Positions 22,108 through 34,522 of a DNA stretch of 64,000 bases are shown one piece after another. Made by a program: the position numbers and the translations under genes. Location of the stretch: NCBI GenBank assembly GCA_036872755.1, contig JAVHNS010000004.1, forward strand, positions 930,001 through 994,000, in the 5' to 3' direction. This stretch comes from Orbilia blumenaviensis. Its lineage: Eukaryota > Ascomycota > Orbiliomycetes > Orbiliales > Orbiliaceae. The first letter of the stretch is position 1, and every line of letters begins with the position of its first letter. The notes under the pieces were generated by a model. That model did no database searches, was not told the origin of the DNA, and saw only the letters and a program-made list of their open reading frames with translations.

Positions 22108-24833
22108 CTCTTTTTGGCAGGGACGCCGCCCTGGGCTTGAAATTCGCCTAAACTGGGTTAAGAATTTTGGTTGATTCGATTCGGTTCCAATATTCTAGGA
22201 TATTAAATCTTCTTCCTGGCTATACACCCAAGTTAATCGCTGTAGCTTAAAATATTTATAGATATCGATATATGATTTCGAAGAAAGAGAATCGAATCCG
22301 CAAAAATGTACCAAAAGATATAACAAAAATCGCAGAGACAATAGGGGGTTATTTGTATAATTGTCGTCCGTCCAGATACAATCGTCAAAAATTGAAAACT
22401 TCGCTCGAAGGCCACAGGGCGGCGCACGGCTCTTGAAACTCTCACGAGAACTCTCAAAAACAGATAGCAGAGTATATAAGGCCAATAAAAAGTAATCCTT
22501 TTTCAGCAAAAAAAGGGAAGCCTGAAATAGCAATATCCATATATCACCAGGAGATATAGGCCCCCTCCCTTGAAACGTCTGACCTCAGAAACAAAAAGAT
22601 CAAATCAAGAGAAATAATGGAATCTGACTAACCTATTCCTGCTCTAGCTTTCGTTAGGGAAGAAACGGCGTTCGTCCCGTTCAACAGACGAGATTGTCGA
22701 GACGCGGCAGGATCAAGGTGGGGAACAACGGTCTAGATTCCTGCATATGAGCTTGGAGACCCTTGCTTGAAATATTATTATGGAGACATCCCAGACCTTT
22801 TTTTTTTTTCTGTAAAAGACGACAATATGAAGGTTTTGGATATCGAATGAATTGATCTTGGACGCGACGATGATGGAAAGATGTAGATTGAAAAACTGGC
22901 GAGTCCGTGAATGGGCTGGCTCTGACTTTTAAGTAGTCTAACACTGTTCGAAAGGAAGAAAGATGCTAAACCAAATTCCAGAGACCACTTAGCTTAGATA
23001 TACGATCCGCCTAGCCCATAGACAAGGGGAAGAACAAAAAAAAATATGTGCACGACATGGCACTTCATCGTTGGCTACCCGAAATCCTGAGCCTCTTGCA
23101 TGAAAATCCCGACAATATGGTCAACCAACGGCATATGCATATATACGACAGTATCGAGTTGTTCTACGCTTTGGAAGTTCTGGCTTATTGGCCGCACAGC
23201 CAGCTATACACCATGAACTGCTGTGCATTTTCAAGTGAATTCGCATTCTAAGATTAACATAGAATAGAAAGGGCGAATAGAATGAAACGAATGGGAACCA
23301 GCCACTCCCCTGTGCCATATCACTACACATTCCTCGCGAAAGAAGGCCGAACAAACCACTTAATATATAAATTAGCTGCAAAGACAAATAACTAAATAGT
23401 ATAATAATATTACTGAAAGAACCAGAGGTATCATCTGTGTTTTTCTCAATGACTGGAGTGCACATGCATAGAGACTCATATTTCGTTTCCCAAATATAAA
23501 CCTGGGCCTCAAAGCTTCAAAGCCGATGGTTGACCCAAATCTCGCTTCTCTCCGTCCAACAAAACCATAAAAATACAAAGCGGCCACCTGCTCATGCTAA
23601 CGTTGGATATGTTGGATTGAATGCGGGGAGAAGCAGTACGACCACACAGCCTATCGACATTGTAGCACGCCGCCAGCCTGGCTCACTAATACGAGCACTA
23701 TATTATCGTGTGTAACAGCCCGACATATAGCTTATCTCGGAAATTTCCCTCGTATTTCACTTCTTGAACCCGCCATCAGCTGATGCATCAGGTGTTAACT
23801 CAGGCAAGGGCTCCTGCATTACGAAAGAAAAAGAGATGCTGCAGCGCTGGCCGCTACCTTACGATAGGTGGAAATACCGGAGCTCTCCAGCTGTCGACCA
23901 ATTATACTGAGCAAAAGACGAGGTTATAGGAACTTATGAACGTTTAGATTATGTAGACTCTGTTCAAAATGGAAAGTCGACCCAGGTTGCCCGGGTGTTG
24001 ATAGTAGCACACACATAAGAAGTTAACATGATGTCCAGAAACAAAAAAAAACACAGGCACATGCTTGCTATCTGCTAGTAGGAAATTTGGTCCGGGGTCT
24101 ACCCAGCTAATAGCTCTCTCAATACATGGATCCGTAGACCAACCAAACTTTTCTCTAATATAAGCGCTCAAGCTAAGACGAAACTTAAACACCAAAACCC
24201 AGGCTTTTAACAGTCGCCTTAATACAGATCCGGGGCTGAAACAAAGCGTCGTATAACCCCTCTCCCTTGTCGAAACAAGGCCTTATAGAAATCATGTACT
24301 GTTTGGTATCTATCTCGCCATTTTGCAGAACGCATATGCAGGTAGACGACTCTACAGCTACCTCGCCAAAGTAAAAACCCAGAGCTCACTTGACCACTTT
24401 TCAGCAAAAGCCTTCTCGCTAAAAGAGAATCGGTGTCGCTAGAAATGCGTGTATGTGATACATCGAATTTAAGTAACGCTAGAATTTAGGGTATCTTTTA
24501 AACTACAGGCCCCAGGGTATCCTCGATAACAAATCCCTAACTTCTTTTGAAAATAAACTCCAGTCCCAGTTTCCCAAAGATACAATAAAAAAATGGATAT
24601 GGGATGACCAAGCATCACCTGAAATGAGCTATAAATTAATTTGTGAATGGATCCTAAGATATGTTTAAAAAGAAATACGCTGCGAACGCCTAAAACTGTA
24701 CCGGAAATATTTTGAAATGCGAGTGGGTATCTTTGAAAGATGGAGGAGGGGAAATATTAACTCATGTTCACCTGGATTCGAGGCTAGGGGATTTCTTTTT
24801 TTTTTTTTTTGAGGGGAGCAAATCAGGAGGATC
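22108..24833. other. 2.7-kb gene-poor spacer
   Basis: Upstream flank of the esterase and downstream flank of the HNH gene. Only short frames without domains are present. Homopolymer T or A tracts occur at about 22798-22810 and 24796-24811; the latter is next to the stop codon of the HNH gene. Confidence 0.5.
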
Positions 24834-26873
24834 TCATGTTCTCTTCCTCTTCCGAGGCCCGGCACTGCCGTTTGATGTACGAGCCTTGCCGCTTTCCGGC
24901 ATGGTAGCACCCCCCACCGCCACCGCCGCCGCATGGCCCCGCTTACGGGGAGTTGCGGGAGGGGTGGGGACTTCCACCTCTTTTTGTTCATCTTCAATGT
25001 CTGAACGCTTGCGCTTCAGGCCCGCCTTGTCGGGCCGCTCCGGGGAGATATCCCGAAGCCATTTGACGATTTCATGCTCGTCCGTATACATCTTCTGGCA
25101 AACACTGGCTGCCTGCGCCAGTATGTCCTGGCTCACTTGGCACTCCTCTTCAACGATGTGGATTTCTGCGCTGATTGCCTGCTCCAGTTCGTATCGTCGT
25201 GCCCGTGCACGTGCTTCGTAGTCGTCCTCGATAGAGGAAACAGAATCTGAGTCCCAATCAGGGTGGGAACGGGTATTGAAAATGTCGGCTTGGCCCCGAA
25301 ATTTATTGGCCAGTTTGTGGATTGCTGCCTGCATTTGGAGGAGGGCGCGAGAAGGTGGCGGGACTACACGGGCAGTGCTTTGATTCGGAATATTTTGAGA
25401 TTCCGGTGTCTCAACAGGGGTGAGGTCAATGACCTCTCCACTCTTAAGGAGTTCATCTTGTCTCTTCTCATCGGAGTGGTATACACTCATGCGTATACGC
25501 TCTTTTGGCCCTTGAAGCCATTTGAACGTATACTTGTGGGGCTCTTCCGGAATGGGTTCCAGATAGCACTCCATTCGAGCGAAAGCGCCATCTAGGTCGT
25601 AACGAAGGATCCACCCATTCTCGGGCGAATTTATACCTTTGTTGCCCTGATGGTGGCGTGTTGTTCTATAACCGTATCGTTCGAATAGTTGGTCGCATAT
25701 CTTAGGTCCCAACATGAGACGGAGTAAAGACCAAAATCGGTGAGAGCGTGCGAGGGATGCGATGGTGAATGGGAGAATATGTGCGGCGATGAGCGAGTCG
25801 CGGGCGTGTGTAATAACGCAGCGGTTTAAATCTCTATGCATGAGCATAGCGCGATAGGTGCTGGACCTTTTAGGCTTGATTTCTGTGTCTGGAATAATTT
25901 TCTTGTCTTGAGCCTCCTTTATCCTCAAAGAAAATTTGCCGACTCCTGCTCGAAGGGTTACGAGGGCGTCTTTAAGTTTCGGGATAGATAGACACTTTGT
26001 TGTAGATTTTGTTGGCTGTGGGTCCTGTTCCTGCTCGGGCCCGACCGAGCCATCATTTGATTTTTTCTTTTCAGCAGTGTGCTCAGTTTCTTCTCCTTCA
26101 GAATTTTCCCTTCGCTGTCTCTTAGGCCGCTCACGGCCCTCCTCCTCCTCCTCCTCCTCTTTCTCGGGCTGACCATTTTCTGCTTCCGTCTCTCCTTCTA
26201 CCTCTTCGTTTTGTTCGGCCTTGGGTTTCTCAATTTCCAAACCCTCGTCCTCATCGGGGGTTTCTGTATCGTCCTGCTGCCAAACTGCGTACAGGTGTTT
26301 CTGGTCGTAACTCGTATTGAAAAGCTCCTTCAGAGCCTCGCCCTGAATCGGGAGGATGTGTTCCTGGTCGACCGCGACAGCAATACCATCGTGGATCTCC
26401 CGTTTCTCTACCTCCGATGCCAGTAGATAGTCCATAGAAATATCCTCCATGGTAGCCTGGAAGTCTTCCCCTATATCCTCATCCGATGATGATGAGGTTG
26501 TTGTGGCCCAACCTTTACTTTTCGAAATCTCTCCAGATGAACTAGGCGGCGGTTTAAGCACTGTAGTATCGTGAGTGACCTCCCACCAGAATTCGGGATC
26601 TTTCTTCCGGCGTTTGTTGGGTGTATCGTCGTTCTCACTCCCGATCTGACTCTGTCGGCGGGGTATCGGAGACCTCGTCGGCGATCCAGACGAAGATGGT
26701 AGAGCAGAGTCGGAGGTCGCAGCAGGCAGGGCTTGTAATATCGACGGCGACGGGGTATCCGGAAGTACTGTAGACTCTGATTCATCGGTAGAAGCCTTTC
26801 GTTTCCGCCCACGCTTCTCAGACCTCCGTGAGAATGACCTGCGGTGATGTAGTTCGGGTTTGACGAAAGACAT
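24834..26873 (-). CDS. HNH-domain (HNH_2-like) fungal protein, possibly catalytically altered
   Basis: Intronless, 679 residues. The N-terminus is basic and Ser/Pro-rich with likely nuclear localisation patches (RRSEKRGRKRKAS, NKRRKK). Residues ~200-270 are very acidic, including a run of seven Glu, then basic patches. Residues ~335-460 hold the fungal HNH_2 arrangement: MLMHRDLNRCVIT, then AAHILPF with the first His, then NSPENGWILRYDLDGAF. In active members the last motif usually reads DLHxxF; here the His position appears to be Asp. The C-terminus has a helical segment and a basic tail ending in PRKRKRT. It is probably a nuclear protein. Nuclease activity is uncertain for the reason given. 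Such HNH_2 proteins are numerous and mostly uncharacterised in ascomycetes. Confidence 0.8.
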   Translation of the reverse strand: MSFVKPELHHRRSFSRRSEKRGRKRKASTDESESTVLPDTPSPSILQALPAATSDSALPSSSGSPTRSPIPRRQSQIGSENDDTPNKRRKKDPEFWWEVTHDTTVLKPPPSSSGEISKSKGWATTTSSSSDEDIGEDFQATMEDISMDYLLASEVEKREIHDGIAVAVDQEHILPIQGEALKELFNTSYDQKHLYAVWQQDDTETPDEDEGLEIEKPKAEQNEEVEGETEAENGQPEKEEEEEEEGRERPKRQRRENSEGEETEHTAEKKKSNDGSVGPEQEQDPQPTKSTTKCLSIPKLKDALVTLRAGVGKFSLRIKEAQDKKIIPDTEIKPKRSSTYRAMLMHRDLNRCVITHARDSLIAAHILPFTIASLARSHRFWSLLRLMLGPKICDQLFERYGYRTTRHHQGNKGINSPENGWILRYDLDGAFARMECYLEPIPEEPHKYTFKWLQGPKERIRMSVYHSDEKRQDELLKSGEVIDLTPVETPESQNIPNQSTARVVPPPSRALLQMQAAIHKLANKFRGQADIFNTRSHPDWDSDSVSSIEDDYEARARARRYELEQAISAEIHIVEEECQVSQDILAQAASVCQKMYTDEHEIVKWLRDISPERPDKAGLKRKRSDIEDEQKEVEVPTPPATPRKRGHAAAVAVGGATMPESGKARTSNGSAGPRKRKRT

Positions 26874-28277
26874 TCTGGCACCGGCTGGCGCTCGAAGACG
26901 CCTTATAATGGGGGTTCCCCTTTGTGATTTCCTAATTCGGGTTTAATTATATATTGACCTCGTCGGTGAAGCGCTCGCGTTCGCGACGTTTCCGCGCCTG
27001 TGGCTGGTAGTGATGTGGTTTTCGTGGTGTTTGATATCGGGTGAGTGATATCGATCATGAGGTTCCAGAGAAGTACCGTCAGGGTTGTTGACAAAGTACC
27101 CTTGGCGCGGGTCTGCCCACAACGGCCTCTTGGCGGAGAATCGACTCATAACAAACGACTTGCAACGTCTAACGAAAATTCGCGAAGTATCATGACTTTG
27201 AACCTCAATCAACATCCTTATCCGAAAAATATTTAAACAAAAAAAAAACTTATACCTGTGCCTTGAAGTGCACTGGTACCCGAAATTTGCCCTTAGTTTT
27301 GCTTAGACTATATAAGCTTGGCTTTTCATAAGTCATGAGAGTGTCGTTGCACTGAGTGTTGAGTGATATCATATGATGTCGATGAGGCTACGTACAATGC
27401 CGCTAAACCCGACTAAAGCGGCAGTGGCATAGTTGACAAACAACTCAACAGCATCTTTGATCGAGTCGAGTCTAACAGCCTCAACGACATTAAAACCCTA
27501 TTCGTGGATTGGAACCATATTTTGGTTGGACCTGAGCCTGCTGACCCATCATTAAAATACCTGTGATTCACGGCATCACGAAATACTCTGTCTTAGAGCT
27601 TCGGAAACCAGACTATGTAAGCTACGTAAGTGGATAGCGCTTATGAACGCTCCAGCATGCACAAGTACTTCTGGTTGACAAATTACCTGATTAGGTCTCT
27701 TGTATCATATATGTACATTGTGTCGACACTAGCTATGTCGAACCTTAGTATCCAACCTGTACAATTCAATTGCGATCTAGTCAGTCTTTCACCTATATAT
27801 TCATATATATATATAGGTAGCTACCTAAGTTATAATCAGCGCAGCTCCTTGGGTTGCCTTCATGGCCCCGGGGCGGATATATATATGCTTAAAGAATAAC
27901 CACTATGATTATAATAAACTGTTTAGCCAATTAACTAACCTCGACACAGTCGTTGCACAGCACGCCGAATAGATCAATTGCATAAATCCAAATATGTTAC
28001 TTAGTTGAGTTTTTCGAGGCTTAGGCAGGTGTTATGGATCAGACAGATTTGATAAATATCGGTATTCGTGGGTGATGACTATTAAATTATAAATCTAGGC
28101 TAATTTATACACCAACGATGGTGACGGCACTATACAAGTTGCTCTTGGTTGAATTCTTCTAGCATTCGAATATTCACATGTATACCATTTAAGTAAGCCC
28201 AAGTGCGGAAGCTTATTACTGCTACACATGGCTACAGGTGAACCGCATAGTACTAGTACCACGAAATAGATCCCATT
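26874..28277. other. 1.4-kb gene-poor spacer
   Basis: Promoter side of the HNH gene on the left and 3' flank of the GTPase gene on the right. A TATATATATATA tract lies at about 27801-27815. No gene seen on either strand. Confidence 0.5.
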
Positions 28278-31200
28278 CTAGCTTTTATCGGCATTAACGC
28301 GCCGCAATATCAAAGGTGGTTCGGGAGATAAATCCCAATTATTGTTGTCCTCGGCCAATTCCGCCTTACCAGATAGTACTTCGCGGATGGAGTTTCCATA
28401 CACTGGTAGCGCGTAAAGCTCATCAACCCTCTGAGCTAAATCTCGATACCCCAATACGGTCTCCGATCTCTTTCCCAAAGCTATAGCCGTGTCGATTGCG
28501 TGGCACGCCCTCTGGTGTCGCACTCCGGCCTGCACGAGGGACCTACTTTTTACATTGCGCTCGGATTCAAGCGTTGAGGGCATAGTTCTGAAAGCCTTTA
28601 CACTCGATCCCGGACTTTCCATTTGTCTTCTGCCCGTGGCTGGACTACCAGTACCATTCTTGTGCCCTCCCATAAACAAAGATTTCCTGCTATCATTTAA
28701 TTGCATACGCAAATACTGATACGCCATACCGTTGTATTTTAACATCGCATTCGTGCCCAAGAAGGCTCCGAATTGGTGCTGGGTGTTTGCGATTATTAAA
28801 CGCTCTTTGTCCTTCTCTTCTTTTTCTCTTTCCAGCTTATCACGCTCTGCCTGGCACTGCTCAAGCTTAATCGTGAGGTTATCCAGTTCGCATCTGGCCG
28901 TGCAAATTACTATTCCCTCCGCCCTTTCCATCGACAGACGAGCCTCCCTGGATTCAGGCGCCTTCTCTGCCCCATGCCCTGCTGTACAATTCCAAGAGCA
29001 CATATCACGGCTAACGGGCCGCGGTCTCCTCCCCGAAGACGAGCTCAGCCTCTTCAAATGTCTATTAGAGGTGCTTTGGGGGTAAGACCTTTGCTTCTCT
29101 CTAGCCTTGTCTTTCTCCCCGAAATCCAAAGCCATTTTTAATCTTAAAAGCCGAACTTCCATTACTTGCAACTGCTGATGAAGACGCCCGCTAACTTCAT
29201 CTATCCTACGGACTTCCTGGCAAATATATAGAGGAAATCTGTCTATCCTCACAACCGTTTCACGAGACGCAATTATTTTCAGGATAGATGAGGTATCAAA
29301 CGGGTCTAGTTGGTTAAAGTGGTCCAGAAGTCGACAGCACTCGTCGACTGAGTGTTTCCAGCTCCGATTCACCCTTCTGACATCTCGTCTCCGGCTGGTA
29401 GAACTGTCTTTCTCCAGATTCGTATCTCTGTAATCCATCATTAAAAATCTAAAACTATTGGATTCAAAATAGAACACCTTTCGTTTCCGTAAAGACATTC
29501 TAAAGCTCTGGCGGGCATGACGTCTCAAAGGGCGAAAGCGTTTTCCCAAATCATAAGATATTTCGCTAGCGTGGGTAAACCCGAACACAATGTTTTTCAT
29601 TGCAGTCCGGGGTAGGTTCACAAATAACTGGCCCAGACAAAATTTAAACCCCAGAGGGAGAGATTCTCGGGTCCACAGATCATCAGGTTTTACCAGAATT
29701 AGTATACCATGAATTTTGTCGTATCCGCCCAGGATCTGAAATATCTCTTCGATATATTCGTTCTTTTCATCGAAGACCTTCGTATTGTCAATGCCTGGGG
29801 TGTCGATAAATCTGATACGTGTGTCTTGTATGTCCTTTACATAGACCTTCGTTTTGCACGTCCGAGAGTATACCGCTCCATTAGGATGTTTAATATCTTC
29901 AGGGTGCCCTATATCGAATATTGCTTCAACAATTTCTCCTTCCGGTGATTCAGCCTGATCCTTGAAGAAACCCGGAACTGGCCATATAGGCTCTCCGCCT
30001 GCTGATATATTATCTAATGCATCATTCAACGTATCGTAGCTCAAATAGTTAGCGAAGGCATTTATCCAAGTTGACTTTCCAGCCCCTGCCTCCCCCAAAA
30101 TGAGAATGTTCTGTTCATCTTTTGGTATAGTCGTGGGTATGCCGAGCATCTCTTTTAAAGTATTAACTGGATATCTGAGCCATTCTGGTCCATGTTTGGG
30201 ACTATTGCACCTCATTTCCCACTGGTCAAGTGCATGACTTCCACAACGGCAGTAAAAAAGATCGTTAATTTGACAAGACTGAATAGATCGACAGCATCGA
30301 GAACAGACCCATGAATCGGGCTGAAACATGCTGCACTCGGGGCTGGGGCACGCCAGTTTAACAGCGAAGCGTTCGAGTGGTTTTTCGTAGTTCATTTCGC
30401 TGCAAGGCCCGGGGATATCATCGATAAAATATCGGTGTCTCATTACGCCTTGAGTCGAAAAATTCTGGTCCAGACTTTCGGGAATATCTGGCGTGTGAGG
30501 GCCACTTTGTGGAGTCTGGTTTATGATACCAGGTGTGGGTATTTCCGGGCTTACCACTAGTAAGTTGTCTAGCTTTTTTGCAGGAGGTTTGAGTACGAAC
30601 ACTGATGCCTTGCGAATCAGGTCTTGCTGCTTAGAACCTTTGCGATCGGCACCTTTATTTATGGCGGCAGAGGCCTCGTCTTCAGATTTATCGCTATCCA
30701 GGGTGGCGAAGGCCTCGTCGTCGGTTTCGTCTCTATCCGTAGCAGCGATGGCCTCGTCATCGGTTTCATCTCTATCTGCAGCGGTGGTAGCCTCGGCGTC
30801 GGGTTCGTCTCGGATCATTACTAGAAAACAAGAAGCGTTAGGCTCGAACAAGCTCTCTCTAGAATTAAGAAGTTGTATGAAGTATCTTTGGTCTTGTTCT
30901 TACCGGGGATCACCAATGAGCTTTCAATTATAGATTGCTGCTCTTCTGGTGCAATATACTGAATTGCCTCTATTCCAGTACTGTTGTGCTCAGGATTCTC
31001 GCTCTCTGACTCCACGGCGTCCCCAAAGTCCTGGGTTCCTTTAAGACCCTGTTCTAGAGCATCCATTTCGCGTTCGATTCGACTCAAATCATTATGCCCT
31101 TTCGCCAAAGAGCTACGACCCTCCTCAATATATTGGCTCTCCCCGCTACGAACCCCATATAAAAAGCCGCCAAATTCATCTTTCATCGATAGCGCAAATC

Positions 31201-32260
31201 GTTCTAACGCATTCCAAGGAGTATATCTACTCCTAGCATCCCGGACTGCTGACACACTGTCCTGGGACTTCTGTAATTCTCTCTGATACCCTGCATATCT
31301 CTTCCTTAGGTTGCGTATGGACTGGAATAGGACAAAGTACCCCTCTAATAGCGCGGCGGGTGGTTCTTTATATTTGATAGTCCCATCGACTTTGATGAGT
31401 CTGATGTTTGCCAGGAACTGTAAGGGCATCAGGGTATACATGATCTGTACACCCTTCCCGCCATCGCCCCCGAATTTATACTTTGAGATATTAGCCAAAA
31501 ATGTACTAAGATCGGTCGTTGTCGGGGAACCACCCAGCACTACATGGCCGGTCCGAGATCCGCCATCAGGATATCGTTTTGCATGTGTACTGCCAACTGC
31601 CGTAATAGTTATATCCTCATACCCTTCGATATCGAAATCCGGAGGCTCGTCGGACTGCTGCCGCTGAATAACCGAACCTTCCAGTCTTTTTAGGAATAAT
31701 TTGAGGGTATTCGAAGTTTCTAGCATTTCTTCCTCGCCGCCTTCAGAGTCGGCACTCGGTCTTCTCCTAGCTGTTATCGTATATTGTGTCCCCCATGTAA
31801 TACTAGTAACAACGTGGGTCGCTAATCGAGAGCTAATAGTCCCAGTATGGTTTCTTAAACTTTCTTTAATTGCCTGTAACGAAAAGTCCAGACTCTCTTC
31901 AATAGTCGTTGTAGTACAATACATTGTACACAAACAAGGACTATCATCAATCCTGCCATCTTCGTCGAGATGTAAACCAGACCCGCTAACTCCGAAGAAC
32001 CTGGCCAAAAAGCTAGCACCGACGCTTATGGGCACCCCCATATTTTGGAATTTATCTTGGTAATCATCGGATTGGCTGAATTTTAGCTCAGTTGAGACTT
32101 TATCGACCGTAAGAATTGAATTGGGCGGAATTTGGTGTGTGAAGTCATTGCTCTGTTCGAAGAGATTTTTGAGAGTGAATCTATCGGAAATAGCGTCATA
32201 TAGGCGGCCGAGTTCGATACCATCTTCCCCGAACGCCGGGCGTCTGATAACATCCGCCAT
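28278..32260 (-). CDS. stonustoxin-like N-terminal region fused to a cysteine cluster and P-loop GTPase
   Basis: Two exons, 32260-30904 and 30820-28278, joined by an 83-nt intron with a GTAAGA donor, a CTAAC branch and a TTTCTAG acceptor, phase 1 on both sides; about 1299 residues. Residues 1-450 resemble the N-terminal region of stonustoxin/verrucotoxin-type proteins (IELGRLYDA near the start), a family related to the MACPF/CDC fold. Residues ~455-500 are acidic near-repeats (DRDETDDEA). Residues ~605-650 hold a cluster of ten or more Cys and several His, probably zinc-binding. Residues ~690-880 are a GTPase: P-loop GEAGAGKST near 694 and DTPG near 793. Residues ~1090-1130 are a Glu/Lys-rich coiled coil. 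There is no signal peptide, so it is probably intracellular. Similar toxin-fold/GTPase fusions are known as uncharacterised proteins; I infer a recognition or defence role only loosely. Two adjacent genes would be the alternative, but the clean intron argues against it. Confidence 0.8.
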
Positions 32261-33449
32261 TTGCTTGTTTTGTTTCGCTAGGCTTTATGTCTAGGGTTAA
32301 CGACTGGATCGTATGGACAACTAAGTTGAGGTTCCCTCGAGTCGCAATTGAGGTAGATCTCGATGTGTCGGAAAGCAACCTACCCAAAGCCCTAGCCGTG
32401 TATCAGACTATGTATCGGTATCGACGGAGATAAAGGCAATACTATTCGAAAATAACCTTGATACCTCAAACTCAAGGCACGAGGCTGCCTGTCATGATTT
32501 AAGAGCCTCTTTCCCAGCCGCCAACATTTAGTAGAATTCAAACCCTTATTGAGTTTGCTAACTCTTGCAGCCGCACGCGGCGTTTATTGCCAAGACTTTA
32601 AATGCACAAGGCTACATGAATTCATATCTACCGCCTGACTGCTATTCGTCGGTTGGGCCGGGAAAACGGTGCATGTTTGGTGTGGGGTCGCTTGGGCCTG
32701 CTATTGTGGGACTTCCTGATCCTTTGTTGTCTTGAAAGAGACTATTTCCGCCGCAGTCTGGTTTTTTGACTGTAGCTCTTGATATTATCGCTCGTTGAGC
32801 ACTCGAGCGGGCCAGCTGAGCAAGTTCCCCACTGCAACAAGCATAGCCAAGAACTGTGTTGTGAGGCCAGAATGCAACAAGGACTCTCTCCCACCATGCA
32901 AATTCAGAAGTCAGGACACAGCCATTCCAAAGGAGTAAATAATTAATATTATCCACCGCTAGCGAACCCGCGTAAGATAAAGCCATTCATCGAGTTTTAT
33001 TTTAAAAATCAATTCTAGAAACTTTGCGATCAAATACATCGAAACAGGTGTAGCACATGCGACATGTGCTCTCCGGAAATTAAATTCGAAAATGCTTCCC
33101 CCACATCCCTGAGGAACTTCTCCTGTGTTCCCACTATTTCGGTGCCATGGCACCGAGATATACACAGAATGTGGGAAAATTAAGAGACGAGTTAACTAGG
33201 GCTTCTAGAATTCCACTTTTTACGAGGAACCATGTTCCATTTGGGCTCGACCCTCTAGACCAGGCTCGATTGTGTATTTAATGGAACTAGGCCGCCGGCA
33301 AGCTGATACGATGATAATCTCCCTGCCCTCTTGAAAGTATCCACGACGCCTGATTGGAACGTCCCATCTTTGGTAACGGTTTTATTCTTGGTGGTGTCTC
33401 TTTCTGGTTTGTATCTGTGAATCGATAGATTAGCAGGGATTCCGTCATC
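32261..33449. other. 1.2-kb divergent intergenic region
   Basis: Separates the GTPase gene (-) from the GH16 gene (+) and must hold both promoters. No recognisable frame. The imperfect inverted repeat TGTAGCACATGCGACATGTGCT near 33049-33070 is split here as TGTAGCACATG/CGACATGTGCT and could be a protein-binding palindrome. Confidence 0.45.
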
Positions 33450-34522
33450 ATGCGGTTCTTTACTGCCTTCCTCTCACTCACATGCCTCTTCACCACCATT
33501 TCGGCCCGATACGACCTTTCAATCTCAAATGAAAGAAGGGCCGCGCTCGAAGTACCCCAGCGCCCCGGATTCACACTGACATGGTCTGAAACATTCTCCA
33601 AACCCGGCGCAATTTCATCTTCAGAATGGCAATTTGACGTCGGCACCTCCTACCCCGAAGGACCTCCAAACTGGGGCACTGGTGAAATCCAAACATATAC
33701 CAACAGCCTTAAAAACGCCTATATATCTCAAAATGAACATCTCACTATCGTCCCGCTTCAAAACCCCAAAACAGGGACGTGGACGTCGGCACGCATCGAA
33801 ACCGTTGAGGATAGTTTCAAATGTCAACCCGGTGGGCAGATGATTATAGAAGCCAAGATATTACTACCAGGCGGTGGGATGCAAGAGGGTGTTTGGGCAG
33901 CATTTTGGGCCATGGGGAGGAAGTTTCGTAGGAACGGAAACGACGGGTGGCCGATGACTGGAGAGTGGGACATCATGGAGGCAGTTAATGGAGGCAATAC
34001 TACTTTAGGGACAGTTCATTGTGGATCCTTCCCTGGTGGACCTTGTAAGTTCTTTATTTGATCTACCGATACGGAAGTTAGCATATGCTGTAGGCTGCAA
34101 CTAATCATGGGTTACTAGGCGACGAGCCGAACGGCATCGGTGGCACTGCTAATATAGTGCGAGGCGTGTTTAACAACTATGCTCTCCGAATAGACCGTAC
34201 TTCACAAAACTGGCGGAAAGAATATCTATCGTGGTCTGTGAATGATGTAGAGTACCACACAGTCAGTGGCTACGATATTGGAAACTATACGGTAGGGGCT
34301 ACACCAAATTAACTTGGAATCAACATGTAGCTATTTGCTGACAAATATGACGATCAAATGTAGACCTGGTCAAATTTAGTTCATGAACCCTTCTTCCTCC
34401 TTTTCAACGTAGCGATGGGAGGCGGTTTCCCAAATGCCTGGGCAGGTCACGTTACCCCGACTCCCAAAACGACACCGGGATACGGTATGTTGGTTGATTG
34501 GGTGGCCGTGTATAACAAGTGA
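33450..34522 (+). CDS. secreted GH16 family endo-beta-glucanase
   Basis: Three exons: 33450-34044, 34119-34291 and 34364-34522. Introns are 74 and 72 nt with GTAAGT and GTAGGG donors and phases 1 and 0; 308 residues. Residues 1-19 are a signal peptide (FFTAFLSLTCLFTTISA). The GH16 catalytic motif GEWDIMEAVN places the nucleophile at Glu172, the helper at Asp174 and the acid/base at Glu177. Family features follow: HCGSFPGGPC, YLSWSVNDVEYHT, LLFNVAMGGGFPNAW and the C-terminal strand MLVDWVAVYNK. Expected activity is hydrolysis or remodelling of beta-1,3(4)-glucan, secreted or in the wall. The absence of a GPI-type tail suggests a soluble enzyme. It starts 1.2 kb from the divergent GTPase gene. 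Confidence 0.93.

Noticed and set aside
30821..32260. Separate stonustoxin-like gene ending at its own stop
   Set aside because: The terminal codons lie within an intron with donor, CTAAC branch and acceptor, and the next exon continues in phase.
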